From contig NC_060115.1 in the NCBI RefSeq assembly GCF_021155765.1, positions 13,930,493 to 13,994,492 on the forward strand: 64,000 nucleotides of DNA. The letters run 5' to 3'. The position numbers were made by a program, and so were the translations under genes. This document shows positions 9,662-22,229 of the stretch, in pieces. Under the pieces are notes generated by a model. It was given only the letters and a program-made list of their open reading frames with translations, did no database searches and was not told where the DNA came from. The DNA is from Diprion similis (lineage: Eukaryota > Arthropoda > Insecta > Hymenoptera > Diprionidae). The number at the start of each line of letters is the position of its first letter. Positions within the stretch are counted from its first letter, which is position 1.

Positions 9662-9836
9662 CGTTTTTTGCTTTTTCTACATCCTGAGAACTCAAGCGTA
9701 GTGTGTACGATCGATTTGATTCGGGATCAATCAAAGTAAGTTCCTCGAACGTGTCAATCACGAAGCGCAGTATTGAAGCGTTGAGGTTAGCGTCATCGGC
9801 AAAACATCGGCAATGTGCGAAATCCCGCCAAATAAT
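9662..9836 (-). CDS. Unrecognised gene, exon A
   Basis: Open on the minus strand from the acceptor TTTTAG (ends 9837) to the donor AACG|GTAAGC (9661). It encodes 58 residues including ILRFVIDTFEELTLIDPE and a YTLRLSSQDVEKAKN segment. The 132-bp intron to exon B has proper GT...AG ends and a pyrimidine tract. The start of the gene is not identified. It looks like ordinary host coding DNA rather than a transposon, but the family is unknown to me. Confidence 0.45.
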
Positions 9837-9920
9837 CTAAAATCTCCCCCTTTTTTGCGGCCATATTGGTTTCACTGCAACTGCCTCTGGGTCTTGGCGG
9901 CAGCAGCCACAGCACCTACT

Positions 9921-9942
9921 ACGTCATCAATTGATGACGTCA
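9921..9942. promoter_or_regulatory. Perfect 20-bp palindrome with embedded CRE
   Basis: ACGTCATCAATTGATGACGT (9921-9940) is a perfect palindrome. TGACGTCA at 9935-9942 is a consensus CREB/ATF site. No promoter context is established; it could be chance. Confidence 0.4.
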
Positions 9943-10021
9943 TGAGAGCTTCACAGCGCACTGCGGCCGTATATCGGAACGCGTTTGCAGCGCTGCCAGT
10001 ACTTGCAGTGTAAAAAGGAAC

Positions 10022-11829
10022 ATGCCCTAGGACTGTCACCGCCAAGCTCGAAGGTACCGAAGTAAGCGTCCGGGTCGGCGAGGGCTGCCCACAGGGGGGC
10101 GTTCTCTCCCCCCTGCTGTGGACCCTAGTCGTGGACGGACTGCTGACGGGGCTCAACAAACTAAACGTGACAGCGGTGGGCTACGCCGACGACGTGGAAT
10201 TGATCGTCGCAGGCGACCACCTTCCAGCTATGACAAGCAAGATGCAAAAGGCACTGAACTTTGTACAGAACTGGTGCACATCTCAGGGACTAAGGGGTCA
10301 GGGATCAATTCTAACAAGACCGAGATGGTACTGTTCACCAGGAAGCGGAAACTCAGGATGGGGCATGTCGAGATATTCGGATCGAGGCTCTAACCCTATC
10401 CACCGAGGTACGCTTCCTAGGAGTCACCCTAGACCCCAAACTCACATGGAAGGCCCACACCATCCGCCAGGCACGGAAGGCCACGGCCACGTACTGGGCC
10501 TGCAGAAGGATGGTGGGCCAGACCTGGGGTCTACAACCAAGGGTAGTTCGATGGATCTTCATGGCCATCATACTACCTCAAATCACCTACGCCTCGATTG
10601 TATGGTGGCCCGCGATGAGCAGGGCCACATACCGGAAGGCATATGAACGCGTCTACAAAATGGCGATCCTAGGCATTACGGGGGCCCTTCGGACCACCCC
10701 AACTATTGCCATGGGGGCCCTCCTGGGCCTACCACCGCCACACATTACGGAGGAGGAGGAGACCTGGAGGGTGGCGCTAGGCCTGAGGCACCTAGGACTC
10801 TGGAAGCGCACCGGTTTGGGACACACTGTGATACTAAACCGGAAAGGAGCACCGCGGACACCTCTGGAACAGAGCGGGGACCGCTGCACCAGCAGATTCC
10901 AGTTTAACCGAGTTTTCAGGGTAACGTACCCGCACAGAGAGACCTGGGCAAACAACCCGGACAGAATACTCTCCCCAAAAGGACTCGTGTGGTACACAGA
11001 CGGGTCCAAAACTGAGACGGGCACCGGGGCCGGCTTCTGGTGTGGAGGACCAAGGACGAGCAGGTCGCTCGTCCTGGGACCCACAGCCTCGGTGCTACAA
11101 ACTGAGATGTACGCCCTGCTAGCCTGTCCCAGACATATCCTGAGCATGGGCTACAAAGGGAAACACATATATATCTGCAGTGACAGCTGGACAGCACTCG
11201 AACACCTGGACGCCTGCGTCGTAAGGTCGGTGCTGACCTGGGACTGCCTCACTGTCTTATCACGGCTGGCCAAGGAAAACCGCGTGAGCCTGGTATGGGT
11301 GCCAGGACACAGCGGCATCCAAGGCAATGAAATAGCTCACAACCTGGCCAAAGAGGGGGCTTCGCGCCTACCGAGCGACGAGGGCTCCCTCCCCGGCCTA
11401 CCCCCTGGGCATATAAGATGCCTATCGAAGCAATGGACGGAGGCCCTCTTTGCGGACCTCTGGGACTGCACACCAGGCATGGCTCACATGAGGGTCCTAT
11501 TCCAAGGGCCATCGCAAGCTCCAGCAGCCACGCTCATACGACTGAACAGGACCGAGCTGAGGACCGTGATAGGCCTCATTACCGGACACTGGTACACGGG
11601 CAAGCACCTCGTGCACCTGGGATTTAGATCAGAGTTCCTGTGCCCGAAATGTGAAGGGAAACAGTAGACCCCCCTCCGCCCCATCACCCAGTGTAGGGGG
11701 CTCGAGGGACCGCGTGAGCAGGCTCTCGGAGCTAAATACACCGGCGAGGGCAAAATCGAGGAAATGGGGGTCGGCAGGCTGCTTCATTTCGCGAAGCTGG
11801 CCGGCCTGACCTCGTTCCCTACACACTAG
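10022..11829 (+). pseudogene. LOA/I-like LINE fragment: reverse transcriptase and RNase H
   Basis: 5'-truncated ORF2 of a non-LTR retrotransposon. Domain order: RT palm with GCPQGGVLSPLLW (about 10096) and YADD (about 10180), thumb region, then an RNase H domain with YTDGSK (about 11000), the E of QTEMYALLA, the D of CSDSWTAL and WVPGHSGIQGNE. A cysteine motif C-P-K-C starts near 11640. Frameshifts lie near 10300 and 10385, and an in-frame TAG is at 11665-11667, after which the frame continues to a TAG ending at 11829. An RNase H domain and a (CAA)n tail (11892-11908) fit the I/LOA group. The element is dead. Confidence 0.85.
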
Positions 11830-11891
11830 GGGTGCCCCCAACGGGCCCGGGCACAATGGTCCAACAGGACTGAGCGCCTGGCCGTCCCTAA

Positions 11892-11908
11892 TCCAACAAC
11901 AACAACAA
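11892..11908 (+). repeat. (CAA)n tail of the LOA-like LINE
   Basis: Five CAA-type units end the 3' UTR 60-80 bp after the last stop. Simple-repeat tails instead of poly(A) are characteristic of I/LOA-group LINEs. Confidence 0.65.
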
Positions 11909-12066
11909 TGGGGGGATTTTCCCGAAAATCGAAATTTAGATTACCGACCACTCCCCCTAAAGGTTAAAAAAAAATCGCACTCACTAATTATTTCCGTGTT
12001 AAATGTCTATCTCGACTGGACTAGATAGACTGAGTGCTCTTTTGAGTCGCTTGAACCAAGAATATA

Positions 12067-12256
12067 AAGGACAGAGATCTGTCGGGAGTATTTCTCTCTC
12101 TGTCTGGTGATATTAGTGGCGGGGACTGAGTAGAGGAGAACGAGGAGAAATACGCATATGACAGGCGCAAAGTTGTTCCACTTCCACTGCTCCGTTGTCT
12201 CCCACTATGACGCCGATTGAAAAGAGAGAGCAGTACTCCCGGATATCTCTGTCCTT
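12067..12256. repeat. Imperfect inverted repeat, about 25-bp arms
   Basis: 12067-12092 (AAGGACAGAGAT...) pairs with 12232-12256 with a few mismatches. It may be a small MITE remnant, but no target duplication was found. Confidence 0.45.
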
Positions 12257-13977
12257 CATATGTAAGCGTCAGTGCCTCTTATAGAAGTGTAACGTCCCGA
12301 CGTACCGCCTCGGCGAACCTTTTTCAAAATTAAAACATAATCACAGAATTGCTTCATCTTACTCAACAGCCACAGCGCTTGAGAGTTTCGTTTCGATGAT
12401 TATAACGCAAAATATCATATTGCTTCAACCGACGAGTTCCACCCCTCCTAGAGAAAGTCACGTACAGGCCCGCGTATTAGGTTTAACTTGGTGCCATATT
12501 TAACATTACCAAGAACGCAAAGCGCGAAGTGGTGAGATAAACCCCAACGAGTCTCAACCCAAAAGTATCTCTTCTTTTTAAGTCAAAGTCATCATCAACA
12601 ATCAGGCTAAACCATACGTACAATATGTACCAAATTAAAATAGGTTGTTCATTAAGGTGTATGGATGAATGTGTGAGAATTGCATCTCGATATCTTTTAC
12701 TCGTAATCATAGTATGTAACCGACGAGATTGAGAATCGTCGGAACACCGTCGGAGCACTCGAGTCAGGCCCGGAGTGACGCTGACCATGCCGATTCTGGC
12801 ACCGGGAGGTCGCCCTCGCATCTCATTGGCTAATTACCGCTGTAACTTTGTTACACCGAGGGCTCTTGGACCGTCAGGCCCAAGACGCCATGTCTTTCGT
12901 CTGTCAAGTCGCAAGGTGCGTGGACGTCAACCCGTATTAGCCCTTCTGGTCGATAGTAGTGTTCGGAAAATCTTCATTGTGACCGGCCTAAAGTACCGTG
13001 CTAATTCGTTAAACTCAAGCCTGCAATTTGTATTGTGAATTGCAAAGACTTACTATCATCTTATTTCAAATTCTTTCCTGTTCTGTACTGACTCTCTTAT
13101 CTTCGCGAATAGACATTTTTATGACATTCATTTCCTTTAACAAAAATTAAATCAAGTTCTGCCCTGATTCTACCGAGTCAGGTAATTTTAAGTGATTAAC
13201 GATAATAAGATATAATCATTCAATTTCTCATTTAATTAAACTTCAACACCACATAACTAGTAAACGGTGTAAATCAGTAGATTCCTTCGCAATTTAATTC
13301 ATCCAAATTTAACGTACTGCCCGAGTGACGGTAATCCGAATCTACGATCATCAACCCCCGAGTCTGCTTTGGTGGCTGATCTCGAGCTCCAACATCTATA
13401 CGTAATCCATCCATTCGTACGACTCGAGGTGAGGCTCAGGTCCAGATTACTAAGACCCTGACCGACACGATCCGACGGAACTCAATCTCGACGCACCACT
13501 CTACAAAAGCTAAGTCAATTCGAATGTTTCACTCCAACATCAACCGAATCTAGATAATCACCAATTTGATAAATTTATATTCCTATTCAAATATTGCCTA
13601 TTGGTAATTAACATTCTGTTTATTGGCCAGCATCTCTAGCCAAACGTAAAATCGTCTTTTTCAATAACTCATGTCTTGGTGGCAAGCTTCACTAGCCACT
13701 CCTTTAAACCACCACTAATTGTTCACCAATACCTATATTATATAAATTCAATAATTAAATCAAACAATAGAATTGGTGCCTAGCTAGAAGTCAATATCGT
13801 TTAGGTATTTCGAGAGGTATTCTCTGGCTTTCAGCTTGGCTCCTATCACCTTGGTTAATTAATTAGGAACTATATATATATTGTCACCTGCGTTTTTCGA
13901 TTAAATCAAAGTATAAGAATAAGTATATACGTTCAATCCGATCGACGGAACCACACGCACAGGATCTGTCTAAACAA

Positions 13978-14141
13978 GGTTATCGTTCGTGGATCCTCCT
14001 GGACACACTGCAGAGTTACTCTCCTGACGATACCTTGATTATTAAATTTAGACATCGAAGATCCTAGATATCTTTGTCCTGTACGGTTATCGTTCGTGGA
14101 TCCTCCTGGACACACTGCAGAGTTACTCTCCTGACGATACC
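13978..14141. repeat. 57-bp direct repeat, two copies
   Basis: 13978-14034 and 14085-14141 are identical over 57 bp, starting GGTTATCGTTCGTGG. They are 50 bp apart. Confidence 0.85.
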
Positions 14142-14731
14142 ATACACAATTAGGACTTTATTAATAGACAAACAAGTGTGTGTGTTTCCGAGATTAGGCG
14201 GAACGTAATATATATGTTGTAATTTCACTAGAGGATGCATAAATCTAAAAAGAGAGATACAAATTACTAAAACGACCAGTTATACTTAATGCGCACTCAT
14301 TATAGATCTTGCGGCCTTAGTTTATCATTTTATGTTATAACAACAAATTATATGTAACCTTTTTGTAACTTCAACCCTTATCATTTTCAAAATCGTTTGA
14401 AGAATATAATCCATATTTTACCAGTTAAATCCAATAACCCGTTTATTTCGAACAACAACCTTTCTCAATTTCAGGATTAAGTTATTACTATTATAAATTA
14501 GCCTCAACCTATTTAAATCAATCTCACAGACCTGTATAGGACTATAGCAACACGATCCTACATATACCGGCGTACCGAAAGGTAGGTCTTCCTTAGTTTT
14601 AAGTTTTATTCAGCGCTGTTACGTGGGTGCATAATCGATTATTATCCTTAATAGCCGTAAACTCTTACCGCTCTCCTCACGTCCACCCTCCCACGTAACA
14701 AAGCGATCGGTCTATATCTTATAAGTCTATG

Positions 14732-16226
14732 GTCACAACGGGGAGAGGGCACGGTGGCGTAACCACTCAGGGAGCGTCCGATTTACAACTCGGGCGCACT
14801 GGCGTAGCGCGGCTTCGACCTACTGCGATACTTCGATATCTCGAGTACAGCGCCACACGGTAGCGTAAAGTTAGCGCGGGGACGATTCAAACAGAGACGC
14901 CACCAAGATGGCCGCAACCGACGGTATTGCGCAATATTACACAACTGTTGCGCGAATATACATGACACAATTTTTGAATTACGGTAACACGACAATGGGA
15001 TCAGATACAACATTTAATTGAACGAGAACGATAACCGAAACAATATTTCAAAATGATATGACAGTTAATTACCCGAAAACACGAGAATACTAGAATGACG
15101 CCGTCGCCACGCGGACGCGGGGTGAGGGGGCCATGCGGGGTAAAATTAACAGAAATTCGGGAACAAAATTGGGGACGTTAGTAATTAATCAGGCTCGTCG
15201 AAATGACCATTAATAAAATTAATAAGCCACACGAAAACCCGAGATACGGAAAATTACGATCCAAACGGTCACCAAGACAAAAGAAAAGCTAATGCGTCTC
15301 GGGGGTTCGAGCGGTAACAAAAACTCACTTACGTTAGAAGAGCAGAATTTGCTCCCTCGTAACACTAAATAGAGTTCTGGTAACTGGACACAGACTCACG
15401 ATACACGAAACGATAAAAAGTAAAATGCGGTAACAATAGGAGGAAACATAAAACAAAGGTACGACACGACAAGATAAAGGCAGCAAAGCACAACGAGGAG
15501 CACGTCTGATCAGATCAAGTCTAGATGCAGAAGTCTGACGTTCGGGGATTCTTCCGTGCAGCGTCGTTGTTGCCCGCCGAACTTCTTGAGCGGCACGTTA
15601 GTTGGCAGCACCTCCTGGGCATGATTTCTGGCAGGCCTCGCAGCACACGCAGCGTTTGCCGTGCCTAGCCCCTTCGGAATGCATGGGCGGTACTCGAAGC
15701 GGTACTGAGCCTGTAGAGGGCTCTTTGATGTTCCCGAGATTGTTGGCAATCATCACATTCTGGCCATGGACATCCTTCATAACTAACCTGGCCGATTTCA
15801 GATTCATCGGAACAGGGCGACGTAACAGCGTTGAGCGGGCATGTCATTTAGGCAAGCAGATCCGCTCGCAATTCTCGGCTCCGTAGATATTGCTGGCGGC
15901 AGCCTCGTAGCTCTCGGGAGCGTGTGCGGGGGAGGCACGGGTACTGACTGCGAGGCGTTGAGCCACCTGCCAGGGTGGTTTCATCGTCGTAGATGTACCC
16001 TCGGTGTCGGACTGTCGGTAGCTGCTTTATTTCCCTCCTTTCTCCGCCTTTAATGCTCAGGATAGCTCGGGATAGGTGGGAAGAAGGAAAACAAAATCAA
16101 GAGAAATTAGTGATAGAACTTGAAATTACATAGGTGACCATATCGATTGCCTGTACTCCTTGCTGCCTTTTTTCAATAACGGGGATAACGGAGGTCATAT
16201 AACGCGGTGCAAATCGCTATGTTACA
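14732..16226 (-). mobile_element. Long LTR family 1, copy 1 (truncated)
   Basis: Minus-strand copy of the LTR seen complete at 48876-51336 and 56658-59097. It begins, on the minus strand, TGTAACATAGCG at 16226 and loses homology near 14732, so the 3' end with the primer-site-like motif is missing. Open frames inside it are not conserved as coding among the copies. Confidence 0.65.
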
Positions 16227-18106
16227 ACGTACGTCGACGAAATCTCTGCCCGACAGCGGGAGAGGCATCGTCGATGCGCAGATTTGTAATCGACTTCGTA
16301 ATATCTATCCATCTATCTATATATTGTAACGGGCTTTTTACCTCACCCGGGGGAAGGCGGGGTCGGCACAGAGGCTCGTTTACAAAAATGGCGTTGACCA
16401 ACACGGCAATAGAAAGATGGAAAATTAAAGATTGACAGCACTGCAGAACAGGTGTTGGGCGCCAGGCTCGAGAGAGCCGTAAGAGACTATACTCTTACCA
16501 GATTCGAAATTTACCGTCCAATAGCATTCGTTCGCCGACTCGAACGACGAACCAAACTCACACCACCAAATCTCAAAGCGAAACTATAGCAGGGGCAAGA
16601 ACAAACAAAAACAGCCGACTAGCTAGCAGTGAGGGGAACGTGGGCTCGAAGATGAAATAGTATAGATGATAATCGAATGATTATAGATGTAATTACCAGC
16701 ATTTATTCACAAGCAACGCCGTTACGGCAAGGCAGAAGGCAACAGGCAAGAAAATATTTACACGGCAAGCGGTCTTATCGGTGGCGGTACGCTTCGATAC
16801 AATTCAAAATAAGTAGAAATGAAACAAAATAGCATGAAATATAACACAGCAAAAAAATTAAACAATTCAATAGAACACGGCAGAAATCAAGCAGTATAAG
16901 CTAGAAGCGACGAGCGGCAAGCGGCCAAGATAAGCGAATAATAATCGGCGTAAAATCAGTAACAATTCAATAACTCATGCGACTACAGACTCGTGGTGAA
17001 GCAAGTTCGTTAACAATTTCAAAACTCAAAACACGGCAGAACAATTCCAAAAACAAAGTTGCTAACAATCTAACAGTTTCACAAATACGGGATAATCCTT
17101 CTGCGCTTTTTCTATATTATCGGCACGGTCGCCTGTCGCTGCTTGACGGTGGTAGTTACGCTCGGCAACGACGGCACGGGCGCACACACTCACTCACAGA
17201 TTGTCTCTCTCTCTCACACTTACGTACTCGGTACGCGGCCGGGAAGCGGCACGGTACACGATCTATTACAAGTTATACGCTACAATAAAGCGGCAAAAAA
17301 TTACCGAATGAACAACCAGAGTATCTTATCGTAATTATAACAAATCAAGGTAGCAAGCAAAATCCGAAATACAATTGAATAGCAAAGCTTAACTACCACG
17401 AGGCTCGCGGGCTTTCACACAAGATGGCCGATCAAAGCCGGCCGGCAACCTGTTCAGTGTTGCCATTGTCTAAGAAATTTCTTAAATCTATAGAAATTCA
17501 GCGGTTTCTAAGAATTAAGAATTCTTAAACAATTTTCAAAGAAATTTCAACTTTCTGAAGAATTCAAAAGAAAACTTTTTTTTTATGCAGCGCAGATTCA
17601 TCTCGAGCTGAATACGAAATCTTATAGGGTAATGCAGTTTGTAGCTGCATTATCGATGTTTCACTAGTTGCTATAGTGTTTAGGAATACCTCGCCTCCTA
17701 TAGGGCATTCATGGCACTTGTACGTGAAACGTAAAATGTCTGTTTCCGAACCTCAAAACTTCCAAACACGTGCTTGATCAGAGTAGTGGTGGATTATAGT
17801 AGATTTATGGCATTGTGTATTTCAAATAGCTGCTTCGGCAAATTTCGGGTACTTTTATCTTCACTACCATCCGCAATAGACATCTTTTCTTCATATAACG
17901 TACAACGTACACAACTTGGAATCACAAAATAATATTCAGGAAAATAATATTCATTTGCTATTCGTTCCTGGTCAGGTCACTCGAGTACTCGAGGTAAGAC
18001 TACAATAGCAATAAATATTTATTAATACTTTTTTCTCTAATATATCATGCGATAATAATAATTTTTACGAATGAATCAATTTATCTTATTATATTTTTTA
18101 ATCAGG

Positions 18107-18394
18107 ATGAATTCAAATACGAGTAGTTGTTCGTCGTCTAACGAACAACAGAGTACGAAGCAATCCACAAAAAAAAGAAAAAGACCGACTAAATTGTATA
18201 CACAAAAATGTAATGTAGGCTGGGAGTTGGACTGTGCCTTTAAACTTTGGGTTTCAAGGAGTGCTAAAGGCAAAACTTTTTTTCATTGCAAAATTTGCGA
18301 CGAGGACTACACGACAGTTGGAGGGCGTTCTAATCTCAAAAAACACCAAACAAGCGTAAAGCATATTGCGAGAGCTAATAACGTTTCTACTTAA
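18107..18394 (+). CDS. hAT transposase N-terminal part with BED-type zinc finger
   Basis: It starts at ATG 18107, just after a good acceptor (TTTTTTAATCAG), so an upstream non-coding exon is likely. A basic Ser/Lys-rich lead is followed by a BED-like finger: FHCKICDEDY, then H of KKHQTSVKH (C-x2-C...H-x5-H), which binds DNA ends. The frame stops at 18394, while the catalytic part continues in another frame from about 18366. A one-base indel near 18385 therefore probably separates two halves of one protein. Confidence 0.75.
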   Translation: MNSNTSSCSSSNEQQSTKQSTKKRKRPTKLYTQKCNVGWELDCAFKLWVSRSAKGKTFFHCKICDEDYTTVGGRSNLKKHQTSVKHIARANNVST

Positions 18395-20162
18395 CCAACC
18401 TGCAATTGCAGATTGTTTTCAGAAAACCACCCTGCTGTCGCAGAGAGTCAAGGAAGCCGAAATTCGGTTATCTGCCTTCATTGCGGAACACAATTTACCA
18501 TTCAATACTATGGAGCATTTGGTTCCCATAATCCAAACAATCGGCACCGATCCTGAGGTTTTGAAAGCTATAAGTTGTGGCAGAACAAAATGCACTCAAA
18601 TCGTAAAAAAAGTAACTGGCGCGAGCGGATTCGAAAGAATTATCCAGTTTCTTCGTGTTGTCAAATTTTCGATCATCGTTGATGAATCAACAGATGTGAG
18701 CTCTGTTAAGCATCTCGTTATCATTGCCAGATTCTTCGATGGAACATCTATTCGCGATCAATTTCTCGGATTAGTTCCGGTGGCAGATGCGACAGCGCAA
18801 AGTCTGTACAACTGTGTCGTCCAGTTTTTTATAAAACATGAAATCCCGTACAGGACAAACCTGATAGGATTCGCTTCTGACGGGGCAAGCAATATGTTTG
18901 GTGTTAATCATTCACTTGCTGTCCTCCTCGCCAAAGACGTGCCAAATCTGTTTACGATGAAGTGCATTTGTCACTCGTTCGCATTGTGCGCTAGCTACGC
19001 GTGCGCTACATTGCCGAGAATTATCGAAGATATCTGCAGAGACGTATACAACTATTTAAATAATAGTTATAAACGGCTCCAGGAATACAAGCAGTTTCAG
19101 AGTTTACTGGACATTAAGCCGCACAAGTTGTTGCAGCCCAGTCAGACGAGGTGGCTCTCGCTTTTGCCGGTCGTTAAACGACTTCTGGAGCAATATGACG
19201 CTCTTAAACAATTTTTCGAGAAAGCTGCAATGACCGACAAAATTCTATCGGCAGAAACTATATCGATCAGATTGAAGGAACAGTACGTGAAGATGTACCT
19301 TCAGTTTCTCGAATTTGTTCTACCTTTTTTCCACACTTTAAATGCTGAAATGCAAGCAGAAGATTCGAAAATGCACGTTTTGTATGACAGGATAGCGGCG
19401 GTATTTAAATCGTTCCTGGAATTCTTCATGAAACCGGATTATCTTAAAAAAACTAAATTGGAGGACATAAATTTGCAGAATCCCGATTTTTATTTACAGC
19501 TCGAGAATGTTTATTTGGGTGCGACGTTGACTGCAGTACTTTTTAAAAATACGCACAACGTGAAACCCGACGTCGTCTATCACCTGCGACAACGATGCTT
19601 GACTTTCTACATCGAAGGCTGCAAACAAATTCAGAAACGGTTTAATTTCAGAGATCCTCAAGTCAAAATTATTAAAATGATCTCGGTGCTGGATTCGACT
19701 AATTTCACGAAAGTCGGCGTGACACCGGCAACCTCTATTGCAACTCTTGCGTGCAATTTTCCAAATTTGATCGAAGAAAAACACCTGAATGACTTAGATG
19801 CGGAATGGAGAGAATTACGTAACACGAATTTTTCAACGGAGACGGAATCGAGCTCGACTTGCAAATTTTGGGTCATGGTTCAGAAAATTACACGTGGGGA
19901 TGGGACCGCGAAGTTTCCTCTTCTATCAAATTTCGTATTGAACATTCTCTCATTGCCACATTCGAGTGCCAACGCAGAGCGAGTTTTTTCGCAAGTTAAT
20001 TTGAATACAACGAAAACCAGGAATCGAATGGATACGACAACATTAAACGGCTTACTTCACACGAAGGCTTTAATAAGCGATAATACTTGTTTCAATTTCC
20101 CAGTCAATCGTGATGTCTTAAAAAGACATAATGATTCTATGTACGAACAATCAAAAGTATAG
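18366..20162 (+). CDS. hAT transposase, catalytic and dimerisation regions
   Basis: About 590 residues. VDESTD (near residue 103) carries a likely catalytic aspartate, and CICHSFALCASYAC contains the conserved C...H block. The C-terminal hAT dimerisation domain is clear in LSLPHSSANAERVFSQVN and the following NRM...LLHTK. It is intact apart from the frame break with the zinc-finger part at its start, so the gene is either a recent pseudogene or has an undetected short intron. The first ATG here is not a credible start. Confidence 0.85.
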   Translation: MRELITFLLNQPAIADCFQKTTLLSQRVKEAEIRLSAFIAEHNLPFNTMEHLVPIIQTIGTDPEVLKAISCGRTKCTQIVKKVTGASGFERIIQFLRVVKFSIIVDESTDVSSVKHLVIIARFFDGTSIRDQFLGLVPVADATAQSLYNCVVQFFIKHEIPYRTNLIGFASDGASNMFGVNHSLAVLLAKDVPNLFTMKCICHSFALCASYACATLPRIIEDICRDVYNYLNNSYKRLQEYKQFQSLLDIKPHKLLQPSQTRWLSLLPVVKRLLEQYDALKQFFEKAAMTDKILSAETISIRLKEQYVKMYLQFLEFVLPFFHTLNAEMQAEDSKMHVLYDRIAAVFKSFLEFFMKPDYLKKTKLEDINLQNPDFYLQLENVYLGATLTAVLFKNTHNVKPDVVYHLRQRCLTFYIEGCKQIQKRFNFRDPQVKIIKMISVLDSTNFTKVGVTPATSIATLACNFPNLIEEKHLNDLDAEWRELRNTNFSTETESSSTCKFWVMVQKITRGDGTAKFPLLSNFVLNILSLPHSSANAERVFSQVNLNTTKTRNRMDTTTLNGLLHTKALISDNTCFNFPVNRDVLKRHNDSMYEQSKV

Positions 20163-20229
20163 ACGGCAAGATATTACGAATCTCATGTGTCACGCCTCGA
20201 GGTAAAAAACTGATCAAGATATAGATACA

Positions 20230-21065
20230 ACGTTAAAAATAAGAAAGGAACGGAAACGAATATCACGTTAAAAATGACGAGGATACGAATTTCACGTATT
20301 AGGTCACGAGTTAAAAAAAAAAAAATATGAGTGACGTTAAAAAAAAGACGTTAAAAATGACGAGGATACGAATTTCACGTATTGGGTCACGAGTTAAAAA
20401 AAAAGAAACAATATGAGTCTGACGTTAAAAAAAAGACGTTAAAAATGACGAGGATACGAATTTCACGTATTACTTAGGTCACGAGTTAAAAAAAAAAGAA
20501 ACAATATGAGTCTGACGTTAAAAAAAAAGACGTTAAAAATTACGAGGATACGAATTTCACGTATTACTTAGGTCACGAGTTAAAAAAAAAGAAACAATAT
20601 GAGTCTGACGTTAAAAAAAAAGACGTTAAAAATGACGAGGATACGAATTTCACGTATTGGGTCACGAGTTAAAAAAAAAGAAACAATATGAGTCTGACGT
20701 TAAAAAAAAGACGTTAAAAATGACGAGGATACGAATTTCACGTATTGGGTCACGAGTTAAAAAAAAAGAAACAATATGAGTCTGACGTTAAAAAAAAGAC
20801 GTTAAAAATGACGAGGATACGAATTTCACGTATTAGGTCACGAGTTAAAAAAAAAAGAAACAATATGAGTCTGACGTTAAAAATGACGAGGATACGAATT
20901 TCACGTATTACTTAGGTCACGAGTTAAAAAAAAAAAAACAATATGAGTCTGACGTTAAAAAAAAAGACGTTAAAAATGACGAGGATACGAATTTCACGTA
21001 TTGGGTCACGAGTTAAAAAAAAAGAAACAATATGAGTCTGACGTTAAAAAAAAGAGGAACGTATC
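20230..21065 (+). repeat. Satellite-like tandem array inside hAT, 77-95-bp units
   Basis: About nine copies of a unit containing GACGAGGATACGAATTTCAC follow the transposase gene. Units differ in length mainly by A-run size and an optional ACTTA insert. Degenerate units extend to about 21200. The consensus also carries GACGTTAAAAA twice per unit. Confidence 0.9.
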
Positions 21066-21199
21066 TAATTTTAAAAAATAAGAAGATATGATCTCACTCG
21101 TCACGTCATCTCGAGTTAAAAAAAAAACAAACATGAGTTTGACGTTAAAAAAAAAGAGGAGAATGATCTCATGTATTATATCTCGAGTTTAAAAAAAAA

Positions 21200-22229
21200 A
21201 AAATACGAATCTATCGCTAACGAAAATCGTAGGAAAAAACTTCCGTATCATAAAACTTTTTGCAATTAAAAATTACAAAATAAATTATAAAATTCTTTCT
21301 GCTTTCCTATCGGTGGCAATCGGATATATTATATGTTAAGTGTTAATATGTTACCTGAAAGAAACATACTGGCGTGTAAAAAAACACTTTTATTATTTAT
21401 GATTATTGAATAAATTCAATATATAAATTTGCAGTTTTATTGAAAATGTGCGAATTTCACGAATAAAAAAAAGATCTCAGCTAGCTTTATAATATGTGTC
21501 AAAACGCATCATTGTACCTTTAGGCTTTCAGCATCTGTGAATAATGCGATAATCTATCAATTTCGCAATGCCGCTTTTGCGCCAGAGGTTGATTGATGAT
21601 CGGTTGGTTTATTACGATTTCTTTGAATCCAGTTAACAATTTGTGAATAAATTGTACGGCTGTTGAATTTTCAAATGAATATCACACGAATAATAATTGA
21701 ATGAATACATATTTAATTATTCGTATGACATTAGCATTGAAATTCAACAATCGTACAACATATGCATGAATATATGGCGGTATTTTTTAAACGCAAAGAC
21801 TCCAAGTTATATCCGGGCTGGAGGTGGATTATGTGCACGGTGACTTCGAGTCACGGTGACTTCAGACATTTCCACTCTGTCGTTTTTCATGGTTTATGCT
21901 TGCTAGCCATTGGCGAATAGCGCATAGGCCACAGACCCACAGACGAATTACATACGAAAGTTGGGAATAGACTGCACATTCTCGTTCTCACTTTGTCGAC
22001 TCACGAACTCACGGGTGCACATAATCCGCCTCCTGAGCATCGCGAAGAAAAGTTACCAGCAGAGAGTTCGGATATACCATATACCACCCGTCGGTCATAT
22101 AGGAGGACTGCGGGACACTGTGCTGCAATACCTACTGAACTCGTTGGTCGCGTTCAGAACTTTATCTGTGACTAAAGAAATCTTAAGAATTCTCGATGCG
22201 CCATCTATAGAATTTTTCCCACCCTGACC
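21200..22229. other. hAT 3' non-coding region
   Basis: AT-rich sequence between the satellite array and the right end of the hAT element. No gene seen; the open frame at 21961-22227 shows no domain. AAGAATTCTT-type subterminal motifs occur near both ends of the element and may be transposase sites. Confidence 0.4.

Larger units (their letters stand above)
11909..14731. other. Non-coding stretch with LTR-like ends, source unresolved
   Basis: No convincing gene in 2.8 kb. It holds an imperfect inverted repeat (12067-12256), a direct repeat (13978/14085) and sequences beginning TGTAACGTCCC (12288) and ending CCCACGTAACA (14700). These look like LTR ends, but the flanking 4-mers (GAAG and AAGC) do not match. 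It may be a further diverged long LTR, or several pieces. Confidence 0.35.

Noticed and set aside
15510..15886. Open frames on both strands (and matching ones at 49380-49755 and 58245-58855)
   Set aside because: They lie in LTR family 1. The frames shift and break between copies, so they are not conserved as coding.
20230..21065. CRISPR or gene-like reading of the hAT tandem array
   Set aside because: Units abut directly without unique spacers; it is a simple satellite.
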